Of a stretch of 64,000 nt of DNA, positions 15,969 through 24,884 are shown in pieces. This DNA comes from Secundilactobacillus odoratitofui DSM 19909 = JCM 15043 (GTDB lineage Bacteria > Bacillota > Bacilli > Lactobacillales > Lactobacillaceae): NCBI RefSeq assembly GCF_001434895.1, contig NZ_AZEE01000030.1:1-64000 (forward strand). The letters run 5' to 3'. Made by a program: the position numbers and the translations under genes. Every line of letters starts with the position of its first letter. Within the stretch, counting starts at the first letter, position 1. Below the pieces are notes generated by a model, which was not told the DNA's origin, did no database searches, and worked only from the letters and a program-made list of their open reading frames with translations.

Positions 15969-17207
15969 ATGCTGATACGGCAAGTGTCAATTGAAAACTC
16001 GGAAACGTTGAAAGACGTACGAATTGAAGATGGCAAATTTAAAGAAATCGCGGACCACATTACACCTGGACAAAGTGAGGGCTTAATTGACGGTCGCGGT
16101 AAGTTGCTCTTACCGCCGTTCGTTGACCCACACGTTCATTTGGACGCAACGCTGACTGCTGGGGATCCGGAGTGGAATCAGTCAGGGACGCTGTTTGATG
16201 GCATTCGAATCTGGTCTGCCCGGAAGCAAAAGTTAACGATTGAAGACGTTAAATCGCGTGCTACTAAGGCGCTTAAGAAGCAAGCCAGTCATGGTACCCA
16301 GTTCGTCCGTTCACATGTGGATGTCACTGACCCAGACCTCACCGCGCTCAAGGCGCTGCTGGAAGTCCGTGAAGAAGTAAAGGACTTCATCGAGCTGCAG
16401 TTGGTTGCCTTTCCTCAAGAGGGCATTTTATCGTTTCCTCATGGTAAGGAGCTGATGACTAAGGCGGCTGAAATGGGCGTCGACGTTATCGGTGGTATCC
16501 CACACTTTGAATTTAACCGTGAGTATGGGGTGGAATCATTGCACTTTGTGAGTGATTTAGCCGAAAAATACAATAAGCTCATCGACGTTCACTGTGACGA
16601 AATTGATGATCCAGCCGCCCGTGGCCTCGAAACATTAGCGACACTGGCTTACGAAACCGGGATGCATGATCAGGTCACGGCCAGTCATACAACCGCACTG
16701 GGATCTTACAATGATGCGTACGCGTACAAGCTGTTCCGCTTACTGAAAATGTCTGAGATTAATATGATTGCCAATCCACTGGTGAACACCTTCTTGGGTG
16801 GCCGTTTTGATACTTATCCGAAACGCCGTGGTATGACACGGGTTAAGGAATTAACTGAAGATGGTATTAACGTGGCCTTTGGTGAAGATGACATCAAGGA
16901 TCCGTGGTACCCAATGGGTGACGGAAACATGCTTGACCCATTACACCTTGGCCTGCACGTGGCGCAAACCATGGGCTACGACCAAATTATGAAGTCATAT
17001 GAATACGTCACTAAAAACGGTGCCCGGGCCATGCACATTTTGGACCATTACGGCATTGAAGCTGGCAAGGAAGCTAATTGCATTATCCTAAACCGCGATA
17101 ACTTCTATGATGCCTTAAATGAACGTGCCGAAGTATTGTACTCGATTCATCATGGTCGAGTCACTGTTAAGACCCAACCACAAGAGGTTGAAACCTACTT
17201 TAATTAA
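15969..17207 (+). CDS. codA: Cytosine deaminase / CodA-type amidohydrolase
   Basis: 412 aa TIM-barrel metal-dependent hydrolase that would deaminate cytosine to uracil for pyrimidine salvage. Metal ligands: DPHVHLDAT, HCDE, SHTTALG and the Asp in FGEDDIKDPWYPMGDGN, the last matching the CodA signature. TTGGAGG precedes ATG 15969. No cytosine permease gene (codB) adjoins, unlike E. coli. Related deaminases such as isoguanine or creatinine deaminase cannot be excluded. Confidence 0.85.
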   Translation: MLIRQVSIENSETLKDVRIEDGKFKEIADHITPGQSEGLIDGRGKLLLPPFVDPHVHLDATLTAGDPEWNQSGTLFDGIRIWSARKQKLTIEDVKSRATKALKKQASHGTQFVRSHVDVTDPDLTALKALLEVREEVKDFIELQLVAFPQEGILSFPHGKELMTKAAEMGVDVIGGIPHFEFNREYGVESLHFVSDLAEKYNKLIDVHCDEIDDPAARGLETLATLAYETGMHDQVTASHTTALGSYNDAYAYKLFRLLKMSEINMIANPLVNTFLGGRFDTYPKRRGMTRVKELTEDGINVAFGEDDIKDPWYPMGDGNMLDPLHLGLHVAQTMGYDQIMKSYEYVTKNGARAMHILDHYGIEAGKEANCIILNRDNFYDALNERAEVLYSIHHGRVTVKTQPQEVETYFN

Positions 17208-17211
17208 CTCA

Positions 17212-17311
17212 AAAAGGCCGCGTCCCAGTACTACGGGTGACACGGCTTTTATTATGGATTATACCTTTAGAAGGTCAAAAGAACCGACTCCTAACAGGAA
17301 TCGGCTCTTTT
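17212..17311. terminator. Two hairpins between codA and the convergent small gene
   Basis: 17212-17250: AAAAGGCCG with CGGCTTTT, imperfect stem, T-rich end for codA. 17277-17311: AAAAGAACCGA with TCGGCTCTTTT around AACAGG, usable in both directions and placed right after the stop of the minus-strand gene. Confidence 0.75.
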
Positions 17312-17318
17312 AGACAAC

Positions 17319-17786
17319 TTATTTAGTGGCTTTTTTCTTCGGCCGGTGGGCAGCTTGCTTTGCCTCCAAGGCTTTTTTCTTAGCTAAACGCGCTTTGTGA
17401 AGGTCGCGGAGCTGGTCTTTGAACTCTTCAATTTCATCAGCGTGATTATCCTGCCAATCTTTGAAGGTAAACTGGCTATCGGTATCGCCGGGTTTAAGGC
17501 CGGTTTGAAGCCAAAATAGTGCTTGAGTCAAACTGGAAAAGTTATGCATCCAAAGGGTTTGACCATTTTCTGAATCAAAGGCTACGTATGACTTGTAGTG
17601 CTTTTTCAGGAAAATGTGCTTACGAATTTTGAACGCTTCCCGTTTACGAGTCAGTCGGTAATCTGGTAGGATATATTGACCGGTCAATGTGAGTTCTGGG
17701 AATGATTCATTGGCTTGTGTATGTTGCTCTTTTAATAGGGCGTGGGCTTGGTCGCTGTTTATGAGCTGGGCGCGGATTTCAGACAT
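17319..17786 (-). CDS. Hypothetical protein, 155 aa, Lys/Ala-rich basic tail
   Basis: Not recognised. Start ATG 17786 (MSEIRAQLINS) is preceded by GAGGAGGAAC; the longer frame to 17813 lacks a site. Soluble; the middle (KIRKHIFLKKHYKSYVAF, DSENGQTLWMHNFSS) looks like a small alpha/beta domain, followed by a helical region and a strongly basic tail (AAHRPKKKATK) that may bind nucleic acid (inference). Confidence 0.7.
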   Translation of the reverse strand: MSEIRAQLINSDQAHALLKEQHTQANESFPELTLTGQYILPDYRLTRKREAFKIRKHIFLKKHYKSYVAFDSENGQTLWMHNFSSLTQALFWLQTGLKPGDTDSQFTFKDWQDNHADEIEEFKDQLRDLHKARLAKKKALEAKQAAHRPKKKATK

Positions 17787-17980
17787 CGATGTTCCTCCTC
17801 TAGTGGACATCAAAACAATCAGGTATGAAAGTTTGGTTGAATTCGTTCATAATTTAGAATACATTATAAATTTTAGCATAATATACCTTAAATGAGAATT
17901 ATGACGAGCCGAATTATTTGGATTGTAATAAGATATTACTAAACTTAAACAGAACTTAATTTTATGAAGTGAGGCGCATC

Positions 17981-18856
17981 ATGGGAAAGTACTACGCAGT
18001 GAAAAAAGGACGCAAAACCGGCATTTTCACCAGTTGGCCGGAAACCCAACAACAAGTGACGGGGTTTCCAGGTGCTGTTTTTAAAGGCTTTAAAACGCAG
18101 GCAGAGGCCCAGCAGTTTCTAAGTGGTGATGTCCAACCGGCGAAACACTTATCAAAAAGTGTTGCACATACAGACAATGACAGTTTAATTATCGGCTATA
18201 CAGATGGTGGTACTCGCAATACTGGTAACGTTAAGGGCGGTCACGTCAAATCGACTGATAAAGCGGCCTGGGCATTTCGCCTTGAATTACCCGATGGTGT
18301 CATCAGTGATTCTGAAGGGGAGTGGGGCGCTACCAATAACCGGATGGAGATCATGGCCCTCATCAAGGCCCTTGAAGCATTGATTCAACGTGACCAGCAG
18401 CAAGCCGACATTACCATGGTGTTGGATTCCAAGTACGTGCTAAATGCAATTGAGAAGCACTGGCTGGCAGGCTGGAAACGTCGTGGTTGGCGTCGTAGTG
18501 GTGGTGAGTTATTAAACGCTGAACTGTGGCGACGGCTAGACAGTCTATTGTCACAGTTTACCCAGCTGTCATTTGTTTGGACCAAGGGGCACGCTGATAA
18601 TGACGGCAACGTCTTTGTTGATGAGTTACTTAACAAAACCATGGACCACATGAAGCCCGGTGTCGCACAAACCAAACATGCACCCAAGCATTCAACGGAA
18701 CTTAGTCAACAACCAAGGGTGAAAAAGACGCCAAACCAGCCGGCCACAACAAAGGCAACGCCATCAACGCCTAAAATGACCACTTCAGAAACAAAGCAAT
18801 CGGTTAATGACATTCAAAAAGCACTCGAACAACTCGACCTCTTCAAAGATCTGTAA
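17981..18856 (+). CDS. rnhA: RNase HI with viroplasmin domain and C-terminal clamp-binding motif
   Basis: 291 aa. N-terminal viroplasmin/HBD-like domain (MGKYYAVKKGRKTGIFTSW, residues 1-45) binds RNA-DNA hybrid; catalytic RNase H domain about 60-215. Active-site acids: Asp in GYTDGGTRN, Glu in NNRMEIMAL, Asp in VLDSKYVLN and Asp in NVFVDELL. A Lys/Thr/Pro-rich disordered linker follows (about 220-270), then a final helix ending QLDLFKDL. QLDLF (residues 284-288) fits the beta-clamp consensus QL(S/D)LF. Start ATG 17981 with GTGAGG upstream; 17969 is rejected. It removes R-loops and RNA primers. Confidence 0.93.
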   Translation: MGKYYAVKKGRKTGIFTSWPETQQQVTGFPGAVFKGFKTQAEAQQFLSGDVQPAKHLSKSVAHTDNDSLIIGYTDGGTRNTGNVKGGHVKSTDKAAWAFRLELPDGVISDSEGEWGATNNRMEIMALIKALEALIQRDQQQADITMVLDSKYVLNAIEKHWLAGWKRRGWRRSGGELLNAELWRRLDSLLSQFTQLSFVWTKGHADNDGNVFVDELLNKTMDHMKPGVAQTKHAPKHSTELSQQPRVKKTPNQPATTKATPSTPKMTTSETKQSVNDIQKALEQLDLFKDL

Positions 18857-18870
18857 TTCGAGTGCTCGGC

Positions 18871-19434
18871 TTAGTTTTTATGAGCCACTTTTCTAAAGCG
18901 TCGTTCAACTTCCTTACTCCAAAAGCCACCAGACATTTGTGTGGGTTCATTGACCATCACAAAGGCGTCGGGTGCGAGCTCATGAATCAGCGTCATCAGT
19001 CGATGGTCAGCCTTTCTAGGCGCCAAAATATTTAAAATCAATCGTGATCCGTCACGACCATAACCCCAAGTTTCCGTCACACCGTAGCCGTTATCACGCA
19101 GTGTTTCTGGAAGCTTTTTATTATGTTCATAGTCTGGATCACCTTGGTCAATTTTAACGGTGACTTGAAAATTAACGTAGCCTAAGGCAACGTGATCTTC
19201 AATTAAGATACCGAGGTAAATCCCGATCCCAAAGCCGACGGTGTAAGCTAAAACGTTAACTGGTGAGTTGATATTTTTTAAGGCAATCGCTAAGGCAATC
19301 ACGTACACAAATTCCTCTAAAACGGCTAGCAATGGCGCCCATAACCGCTGACGTCGCACAACTAGCATGGTCCGAAAGGTATTTAAGGTAATGTAACAGG
19401 CATTGAGAATAAAAATCGTTAAAGCAAGTTTCAA
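18871..19434 (-). CDS. UPF0316 (DUF5698/DUF2179) membrane protein
   Basis: 187 aa. Three N-terminal membrane helices (DUF5698; about residues 2-95) and a C-terminal cytoplasmic DUF2179 domain (about 105-180), which in related proteins binds nucleotides. Characteristic stretches are YITLNTFRTMLVVRRQR and GYGVTETWGYGRDGSRLILN. It matches the YebE/UPF0316 family, whose function is unknown. TTG start at 19434 after AAGGGGCG. The gene is convergent with rnhA, separated by 14 bp. Confidence 0.85.
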   Translation of the reverse strand: MKLALTIFILNACYITLNTFRTMLVVRRQRLWAPLLAVLEEFVYVIALAIALKNINSPVNVLAYTVGFGIGIYLGILIEDHVALGYVNFQVTVKIDQGDPDYEHNKKLPETLRDNGYGVTETWGYGRDGSRLILNILAPRKADHRLMTLIHELAPDAFVMVNEPTQMSGGFWSKEVERRFRKVAHKN

Positions 19435-19772
19435 ACAAATCGCCCCTTTCCCAAATTAACAAGATAACACCTCCAGTTTAGTGCAATTATATTGAGATGA
19501 AAGTAATTCAACTCGCTGGGTCGGATTATTGGCATTCGTTAGTGATAGTTGCTATAATTTTTTTGGCCAGTAAATGGTTAATTAAAATAGAAGGTTAGTA
19601 CAGGATATGATCATTTATTTTGATGAATTCCGACAATTTATCAGAATTTAACGCCAATAACGTTTAAACCAGTGACTTTTAAGTATAATAGTCATACTGA
19701 AATAGTTGTTCATAAATTGACCAATCTTTTTTGAAATTATCCAAAAGTTTACCGGCTCATATGTAAAATGTG

Positions 19773-19781
19773 TGGTATAAT
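19773..19781 (+). promoter_or_regulatory. Extended -10 promoter of candidate small RNA
   Basis: TGG TATAAT: an extended -10 with TATAAT at 19776-19781. No good -35. Transcription would start near 19788. Confidence 0.55.
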
Positions 19782-19787
19782 GTATTT

Positions 19788-20052
19788 ACTCATCGCAGAG
19801 ATGTGGTGATTAACTAGATTTATCCCCGTACTTGTCAAATCTGGTCAAGAAGTCATCTTATTTAATCCCCCAAGATGAAAAGATACTTCTCTGTTGGAGA
19901 TCCCCTAGAGTCTCCAAACGATTTATACAATCCTAACTCAGTTAAGTAGATCCCCCATTATAATCTGCTTAACGCTTGCTAGTTGATCCTGTTGGAGAAA
20001 CAGATCAGTTAGTGATAAAAACACAACCATCGTTGAGACGGTTGTGTTTTTA
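19788..20052 (+). ncRNA. Candidate trans-acting small RNA with four C-rich hairpin loops
   Basis: A 640-bp gap holds no reading frame but a promoter and a run of hairpins ending in a strong terminator. C runs lie in the loops: 19816-19821/19837-19842 with CCCC 19824-19827; 19848-19859/19872-19890 with CCCCC 19867-19871; TTGGAGA 19894-19900/TCTCCAA 19911-19917 with CCCC 19902-19905; 19941-19951/19963-19973 (11 bp, one T-G) with CCCCC 19952-19956. A fifth hairpin (about 19984-20008) shows GGAGA. Four exposed UCCCC motifs are typical of Firmicutes RNAs that pair with ribosome binding sites (RsaE, LhrC). I do not recognise this one as a named family. Confidence 0.7.
20017..20051 (+). terminator. 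Terminator of the candidate small RNA
   Basis: 12-bp stem AAAAACACAACC (20017-20028) with GGTTGTGTTTTT (20040-20051), ending in a T run. It lies before the acetyltransferase promoter, so the RNA is an independent unit. Confidence 0.9.
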
Positions 20053-20114
20053 TTTGGCCTTTTTTAACCCATGGCCATTTGTGCTATGCTAAAAGGGAAG
20101 AAGGAGCGTGCAAT

Positions 20115-20666
20115 ATGACAACAGAACGAGAGAAGATGACTGCCGGTGAGCCATACCAGCAGTTTGATAAAGAATTGATTGACCGGCGGGTGTACATTCG
20201 CCAGCAGCTAGAAGAAATTAACCACATCACGGATAATCAAAATCGTAATGACCGGTTTAAGGCCTTATTGGCGGATGTTGGTGATGACTTTTTCGTGGAA
20301 ACCGACTTTAAGTTTGATTACGGCTTTAACATTCACATTGGTGATCACTTCTATGGCAATTACGATATGACCTTTTTAGATACTTGTCCGATTACGATTG
20401 GTGAGCATTGTTACTTTGGCCCTAACGTTGGCCTATACACCCCCGTTCATCCCTTGGACCACGTTCAACGGGATGCGGATGTCGAGATGGGTAAGCCCAT
20501 TACGATCGGTAACAGTGCTTGGCTGGGTGGCCGCGTTACCATTTTGCCCGGAGTCACTTTAGGCAATAACGTCGTCGTTGGCGCGGGTTCAGTGGTTACA
20601 AAATCATTCGGTGATAACGTTGTGATTGCCGGTAATCCGGCTCGTGTCATTAAAACTATAGATTAA
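20115..20666 (+). CDS. maa: Sugar O-acetyltransferase (maltose/galactoside acetyltransferase family)
   Basis: 183 aa left-handed beta-helix acetyl-CoA transferase of the Maa/LacA family. N-terminal mac domain (MTAGEPYQQFDKELIDRR), hexapeptide repeats from about 60, catalytic His in YTPVHPLD, and the C-terminal VVGAGSVVTKSF...AGNPARVI. AAGGAG precedes ATG 20115; a start at 20079 has no site. Solo gene; physiological substrate unknown, probably sugar detoxification. Confidence 0.9.
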   Translation: MTTEREKMTAGEPYQQFDKELIDRRVYIRQQLEEINHITDNQNRNDRFKALLADVGDDFFVETDFKFDYGFNIHIGDHFYGNYDMTFLDTCPITIGEHCYFGPNVGLYTPVHPLDHVQRDADVEMGKPITIGNSAWLGGRVTILPGVTLGNNVVVGAGSVVTKSFGDNVVIAGNPARVIKTID

Positions 20667-20716
20667 TATGAATTCACTTATCATTTAACTTGATTTTACT
20701 TATTATCTCTACGGTG

Positions 20717-20816
20717 TATAATAGAAAATGTAAATTCAATCGGGTTACTTTGGAAGTGGCAATTTGTTGCAGAAAACGCTGTTGCAGGTGGTCTTGGACG
20801 ATCTCAATGGCGTTTT
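20717..20816 (+). promoter_or_regulatory. Promoter and hairpin in leader of the BCCT transporter gene
   Basis: -10 TATAAT at 20717-20722. About 50 nt later AAAACGC (20773-20779) can pair with GCGTTTT (20810-20816), followed by T: a weak terminator-like hairpin with a 30-nt loop. TTGCAG occurs twice beside it. The leader is about 180 nt, long enough for attenuation, but no known riboswitch is recognised. Confidence 0.4.
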
Positions 20817-20912
20817 TGCGTTCTCTTTGCTAACCTGACTGAAAATACGCTGAATTTTATGAAAATACGTCTGTAAAATTTCAGTATGTAATATTATAAG
20901 AGGAGGATTATT

Positions 20913-22523
20913 ATTTTAAGAAGCAAGTTAATCAACAAGTGGGTCTTTGTACCGACTGTGGGATTATTCTTACTGGCAACATTGGTTTTAATGGTTGGTG
21001 GACAGGGGCTTCAAGCGCCGCTGTCTAGCCTGTTAAGTTGGATGAATCTCAAGTTGGGTTGGCTGTACCTTGGTATTTACATTGTCAACTTTGTCTTCTT
21101 AATCGGATTGGCATTTAGCCGATATGGGAAAATTAAAATTGGAAAACCTGATGACAAACCAGTATACAGTGGTTTTAAATGGGGTGCGATGGTCTTTGCG
21201 ACCGCAATCGATGCAAGTATCATGATGTTATCGATTACGGATCCACTGACAGTGATCCAAAACCCACCGTTTCACTTCAAAGCCTATTCACACGCGGCGT
21301 ACATTTCCGCAACGATGATGGGTCAGTTTAACTGGGGGCCAATGGCGTGGATGATGTTTGCGCCGGCTGCCGTTTTGATCGGTTACCTGATGTATCGTAA
21401 GGGGCAACCAGTTCAAAAGTTAAGCGATGGCATTGGCATGTTGGACGGTGAAAAGCACCAAGTCATGAAGCGTTTCTTTGCCGGATTGATCAACGTGCTC
21501 GTTGTGGTTGGTATTATTGGTGGTGTTGGCTCCTCAATTGGGATGGAAGTCCCAATTACAGCGAAGGCCTTCTCCAGCGCAACGGGTGTTAAATACGGGC
21601 TACCGCTCGAAATGGGCTTGTTTGTAATCTTGTTCATTTTGTTTGCGGTCACCGTCTTTAAAGGATTAAACGGTGGTATTGATCGTTTAAGCATGGCGCA
21701 CATCTGGTTAGCGATCGGTTTTCTGGTGTTAATTTTATTCTTTGGCCCAACCCGCTACATTATTACGAATGAAGCACATAGTTTAGGGATGTTGGTTCAA
21801 AAATTCGTCCCAATTGCAACGAACGCAACGCCAAGTACGACCCAACAAGATACGATCTTCTACTGGGGCTGGTGGTTATCATACATGCCTGTCATGGGCT
21901 TGTTCATCGCCAAAATCTCTCGTGGTAAAACGATTCGTCAAATGTTGATGGGAATGCTCTTATACGGGTTTACCGGGTGTGCCTTGTTTTACGCCGTCAT
22001 GGGTGGCTACGCACTTTGGCTGCAACAAAATGGCGTGATCAATTTGGTCCACATTTTGAATACGCAAGGCCAGGCGGCTGTAATTGCAACCGTGATTGGG
22101 ACGCTGCCAATGAAGCAGGTTATGACATTGCTATACTGTGTGTCATGCTTTATCTTCTTGGCCACAACCATTTCAGGGTCAGCCTACATTCTATCGTCAT
22201 TTACGAGCACGCCGTTGAAGCATCGTGAACCAACTCGCTTTAACCGGATGACTTGGGTAGTTGTCTTTATGATTTTTGCCTTCTCACTTGTCATGGTGGG
22301 TGGCTTCCAAGTTATTCAGACGATTTCAGTTCTAGCTGGTTTTCCACTGATTGGTGTTTGTGCGGTGATCTTGATGTCGATTAGACGATTGGTCAAGCAC
22401 GATCACGAGTTAGTCTTTACGCCAACACCTGCTGTAGTTGCCGAGTCAGAACGGCCAGCAACGGTTGAACGTAAATCGGCAATTCGGGGTAAATTGATTT
22501 TATCACCGAACCACTTTGCTTAA
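20913..22523 (+). CDS. BCCT-family betaine/carnitine/choline transporter
   Basis: 536 aa from ATT 20913, about 12 membrane helices. The family signature FYWGWWLSYMPVMGLFIAKISRGKTIRQ (written in two parts: FYWGWWLSYMPVMG and LFIAKISRGKTIRQ) supplies the substrate Trp residues. Imports compatible solutes for osmoprotection. There is no ATG, GTG or TTG between the upstream stop (20889) and GTG 20958; that GTG lies inside TM1 and has no ribosome site. AGAGGAGG at 20899-20906 instead precedes ATT TTA AGA AGC at 20913, matching the usual MLxSK N-terminus. AUU initiation is therefore likely. Confidence 0.88.
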   Translation: MLRSKLINKWVFVPTVGLFLLATLVLMVGGQGLQAPLSSLLSWMNLKLGWLYLGIYIVNFVFLIGLAFSRYGKIKIGKPDDKPVYSGFKWGAMVFATAIDASIMMLSITDPLTVIQNPPFHFKAYSHAAYISATMMGQFNWGPMAWMMFAPAAVLIGYLMYRKGQPVQKLSDGIGMLDGEKHQVMKRFFAGLINVLVVVGIIGGVGSSIGMEVPITAKAFSSATGVKYGLPLEMGLFVILFILFAVTVFKGLNGGIDRLSMAHIWLAIGFLVLILFFGPTRYIITNEAHSLGMLVQKFVPIATNATPSTTQQDTIFYWGWWLSYMPVMGLFIAKISRGKTIRQMLMGMLLYGFTGCALFYAVMGGYALWLQQNGVINLVHILNTQGQAAVIATVIGTLPMKQVMTLLYCVSCFIFLATTISGSAYILSSFTSTPLKHREPTRFNRMTWVVVFMIFAFSLVMVGGFQVIQTISVLAGFPLIGVCAVILMSIRRLVKHDHELVFTPTPAVVAESERPATVERKSAIRGKLILSPNHFA

Positions 22524-22547
22524 TTGAATTTATAAAATTAAATGCAT

Positions 22548-22585
22548 AAACGATGATTCCAGAATTGGGACCATCGTTTTTTTGT
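22548..22585 (+). terminator. Terminator of the BCCT gene
   Basis: AAACGATG (22548-22555) pairs with CATCGTTT (22572-22579), followed by T run. Confidence 0.8.
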
Positions 22586-22708
22586 GGGTTATTTTAGTTG
22601 TTTTGTGTTATGCTGGAAATGAGAATGAAAACGTTGATATATTAACGTTTATAGCACATCAAATGTTATAACAATTTCATAATTGTGTTAAAAAAGGGGG
22701 TAAACAGA

Positions 22709-23842
22709 GTGCTAGCTTGGGCAATTAGACTTGTAACTTTTATCATCAATAGTTTGCTACTGACTGGGTTTGCGCTCATCTTTACCTGGCTTGGTAGCAC
22801 TGATTTTTATCACGCAGCTAAACTGAAACTTCGTGGTTTTAATCAAATTATTTTAACCATTGGCTTTTTAGTGTTATTCCATGCAGCTTCTGAGTTACGG
22901 ATTATGCAGCAACACTATATTACCGGCTATGGGTGGAATTATCTGAATTTTCAGATTGGTGTGATCATGTTTGCGGTACTCTTTAAACAAGGCCGATGGT
23001 TGCTGCTTAGTTTGACCGCTACCCTCTTTGTTTGGTACTGGTGGCTACCCAATGTAACCCATTGGCCCATCTTCTTTGCCATGTCAGTTTTGTTGATGTG
23101 GGCAGCCGGACATTTTAACCGTGAATTAACGGCGCATCGGTGGCTTTACTACCCGTTCAGTCTACTGTTTGCCTTGCCCTTCATGTGGGCTAATCTAGTT
23201 TCGTTGCGTGGCATTGATGTTGGTTGGTGGTGGGAGATTGGGTCTAGCGTTGCCATTGACTATTTGATTTGGATCATTCAAAAACGGCTGAAACAGCAAC
23301 ATCGCAGACGCATTATTTTAATGCAGGAAGCTAACACAGATAATTTAACCCACCTCAATAACTTTCGGGTGTTTAACGAAGATTTAATGACGGCCTTTAA
23401 ACAGTACCAAACACAAGGTGTCGCCTACCTGGTCTACACCTTTGATATTGACCACTTCAAGCATGTTAACGACCAGTACGGTCACTTGGAAGGCAACGTG
23501 GTTCTCGAACGGGTCGCGACGCAATTGGGACAATTAGTTAAGGGCATTAGCACTGATGCCAAGGCTTATCGAATTGGCGGTGAAGAGTTTAGCTTCATTG
23601 TTTTTGATCGAAATGGTCAATTTGAAGAGACTAGACAGGTTGCCAACAATGTCCGCAAATCGATTAGCGAGTTAATGTTCATGACCAAAGCCGGCGAAAA
23701 GTTTCAGATTACGGTTTCGCTTGGTCAGGCAGACGTTTTGCCAGAAGACCAGAACTATATGGAAATTTATCGGCGTGCGGATCAGCAGTTATACCGAGCA
23801 AAACAATTTGGCCGCAACCGGGTTTCGGTGCTGGATGACTGA
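22709..23842 (+). CDS. Membrane-bound GGDEF diguanylate cyclase
   Basis: 377 aa. About six or seven N-terminal membrane helices (residues 5-190), a short basic linker (QKRLKQQHRRR), then a GGDEF domain: DNLTHLNNFRVFNEDL, FDIDHFKHVNDQYGHLEGN and catalytic IGGEEFSFIVF (GGEEF near residue 290). No RxxD inhibitory site precedes GGEEF. Predicted to make c-di-GMP. I saw no EAL, HD-GYP or PilZ gene in the window. GTG start at 22709 follows AAGGGGG; an upstream GTG 22685 is rejected. Confidence 0.88.
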   Translation: MLAWAIRLVTFIINSLLLTGFALIFTWLGSTDFYHAAKLKLRGFNQIILTIGFLVLFHAASELRIMQQHYITGYGWNYLNFQIGVIMFAVLFKQGRWLLLSLTATLFVWYWWLPNVTHWPIFFAMSVLLMWAAGHFNRELTAHRWLYYPFSLLFALPFMWANLVSLRGIDVGWWWEIGSSVAIDYLIWIIQKRLKQQHRRRIILMQEANTDNLTHLNNFRVFNEDLMTAFKQYQTQGVAYLVYTFDIDHFKHVNDQYGHLEGNVVLERVATQLGQLVKGISTDAKAYRIGGEEFSFIVFDRNGQFEETRQVANNVRKSISELMFMTKAGEKFQITVSLGQADVLPEDQNYMEIYRRADQQLYRAKQFGRNRVSVLDD

Positions 23843-23921
23843 GTCAGGTCTGCAGGCTAGAACTCGTTTCGTGTTAAAATAAAGCTATTCTGAAGCGCGG
23901 TCCATAAGAAAGGAAATGAAC

Positions 23922-24860
23922 ATGCAAAAGATAATTATTCCAGAAGCAGCTGATGCACAAACGAATCACTATTTAGCCCAAAAAGGTTACGATGTCATCA
24001 AGGTTGCCAATCCATCCAAGGCAGACCTGCTGGCTCACCCAGACGTAGCTGGTGCGATGGTTTATTTGTCACCAATGCCTAATGACCTGTATGATCAATT
24101 ACCTAACCTAAAAGTCTTGGCACGATATGGCGTTGGTTACGATAATATTGACGCTGATTATGCTGCCAAAAAGGGTGTCTGGGTAACCAACACACCGGGC
24201 GCCAATGCCGTTAGTGTTGCAGAAGCTGCGGTGACAGACATGTTGTTGCTTGCTAAGCAGTCGATTCCGATTGCCGCTAATATGAAGACGAATGGTTGGA
24301 CGCAAAAAGAGTCCATTGTTGGTCGTGAACTGACCGGCGCTACCGTTGGCATTATCGGATTTGGGGATATTGGCCAAACGGTGGCCAAGCTATTAACTGG
24401 CTTCGGGTGTCGCATTTTGATTTATAACCGGACCCACCGGGATACGCCTTATGGCACCTACGTTGATTTAGAAACGCTGTTAACCGAAAGTGATTTTGTG
24501 TCAATTCATATTGCTGCGGTTCCGGCAACTGAACATTTAATTGATGCTCAAGCACTGAAACTCATGAAAAAATCGGCTTACCTTGTGAACATGGCGCGTG
24601 GTGCCATTGTTGATGAACAAGCGTTATATGATGCACTTAAACAACACGATATCGCCGGGGCTGGGTTGGACGTATTTGAACACGAACCGCTGCCGAAGGA
24701 TGATCCACTGATGAGTTTGGATAATGCCTATTTAACGCCTCATTCAGCAGCAATTACTCATGAAGCCGGGTACAATATGGCCATGGGGGCTTCCAAGATG
24801 ATTGACGCCGTGTTATCTGGTCAGACGCCTGAATGGGCGGTTAATCAGCCGGTGAAGTAG
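23922..24860 (+). CDS. D-2-hydroxyacid dehydrogenase (phosphoglycerate dehydrogenase-like)
   Basis: 312 aa NAD-dependent enzyme. NAD fold GIIGFGDIGQTVAKLL; catalytic Arg in NMARGAIVDE, Glu in VFEHEPLP and His in TPHSAAIT. NTPGANAVSVAEAAV is typical of the SerA/GyaR branch. The substrate may be hydroxypyruvate, glyoxylate or a 2-oxo acid; no serine genes adjoin. AAAGGAA precedes ATG 23922. Confidence 0.88.
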   Translation: MQKIIIPEAADAQTNHYLAQKGYDVIKVANPSKADLLAHPDVAGAMVYLSPMPNDLYDQLPNLKVLARYGVGYDNIDADYAAKKGVWVTNTPGANAVSVAEAAVTDMLLLAKQSIPIAANMKTNGWTQKESIVGRELTGATVGIIGFGDIGQTVAKLLTGFGCRILIYNRTHRDTPYGTYVDLETLLTESDFVSIHIAAVPATEHLIDAQALKLMKKSAYLVNMARGAIVDEQALYDALKQHDIAGAGLDVFEHEPLPKDDPLMSLDNAYLTPHSAAITHEAGYNMAMGASKMIDAVLSGQTPEWAVNQPVK

Positions 24861-24884
24861 GGTGGCGTTGTTAAATATCAAATT

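Noticed and set aside
19788-20052. 6S RNA, tmRNA or RNase P RNA
   Set aside because: No long rod with a central bubble, no tag frame or tRNA-like ends, no RNase P core motifs; the shape is a string of small hairpins.
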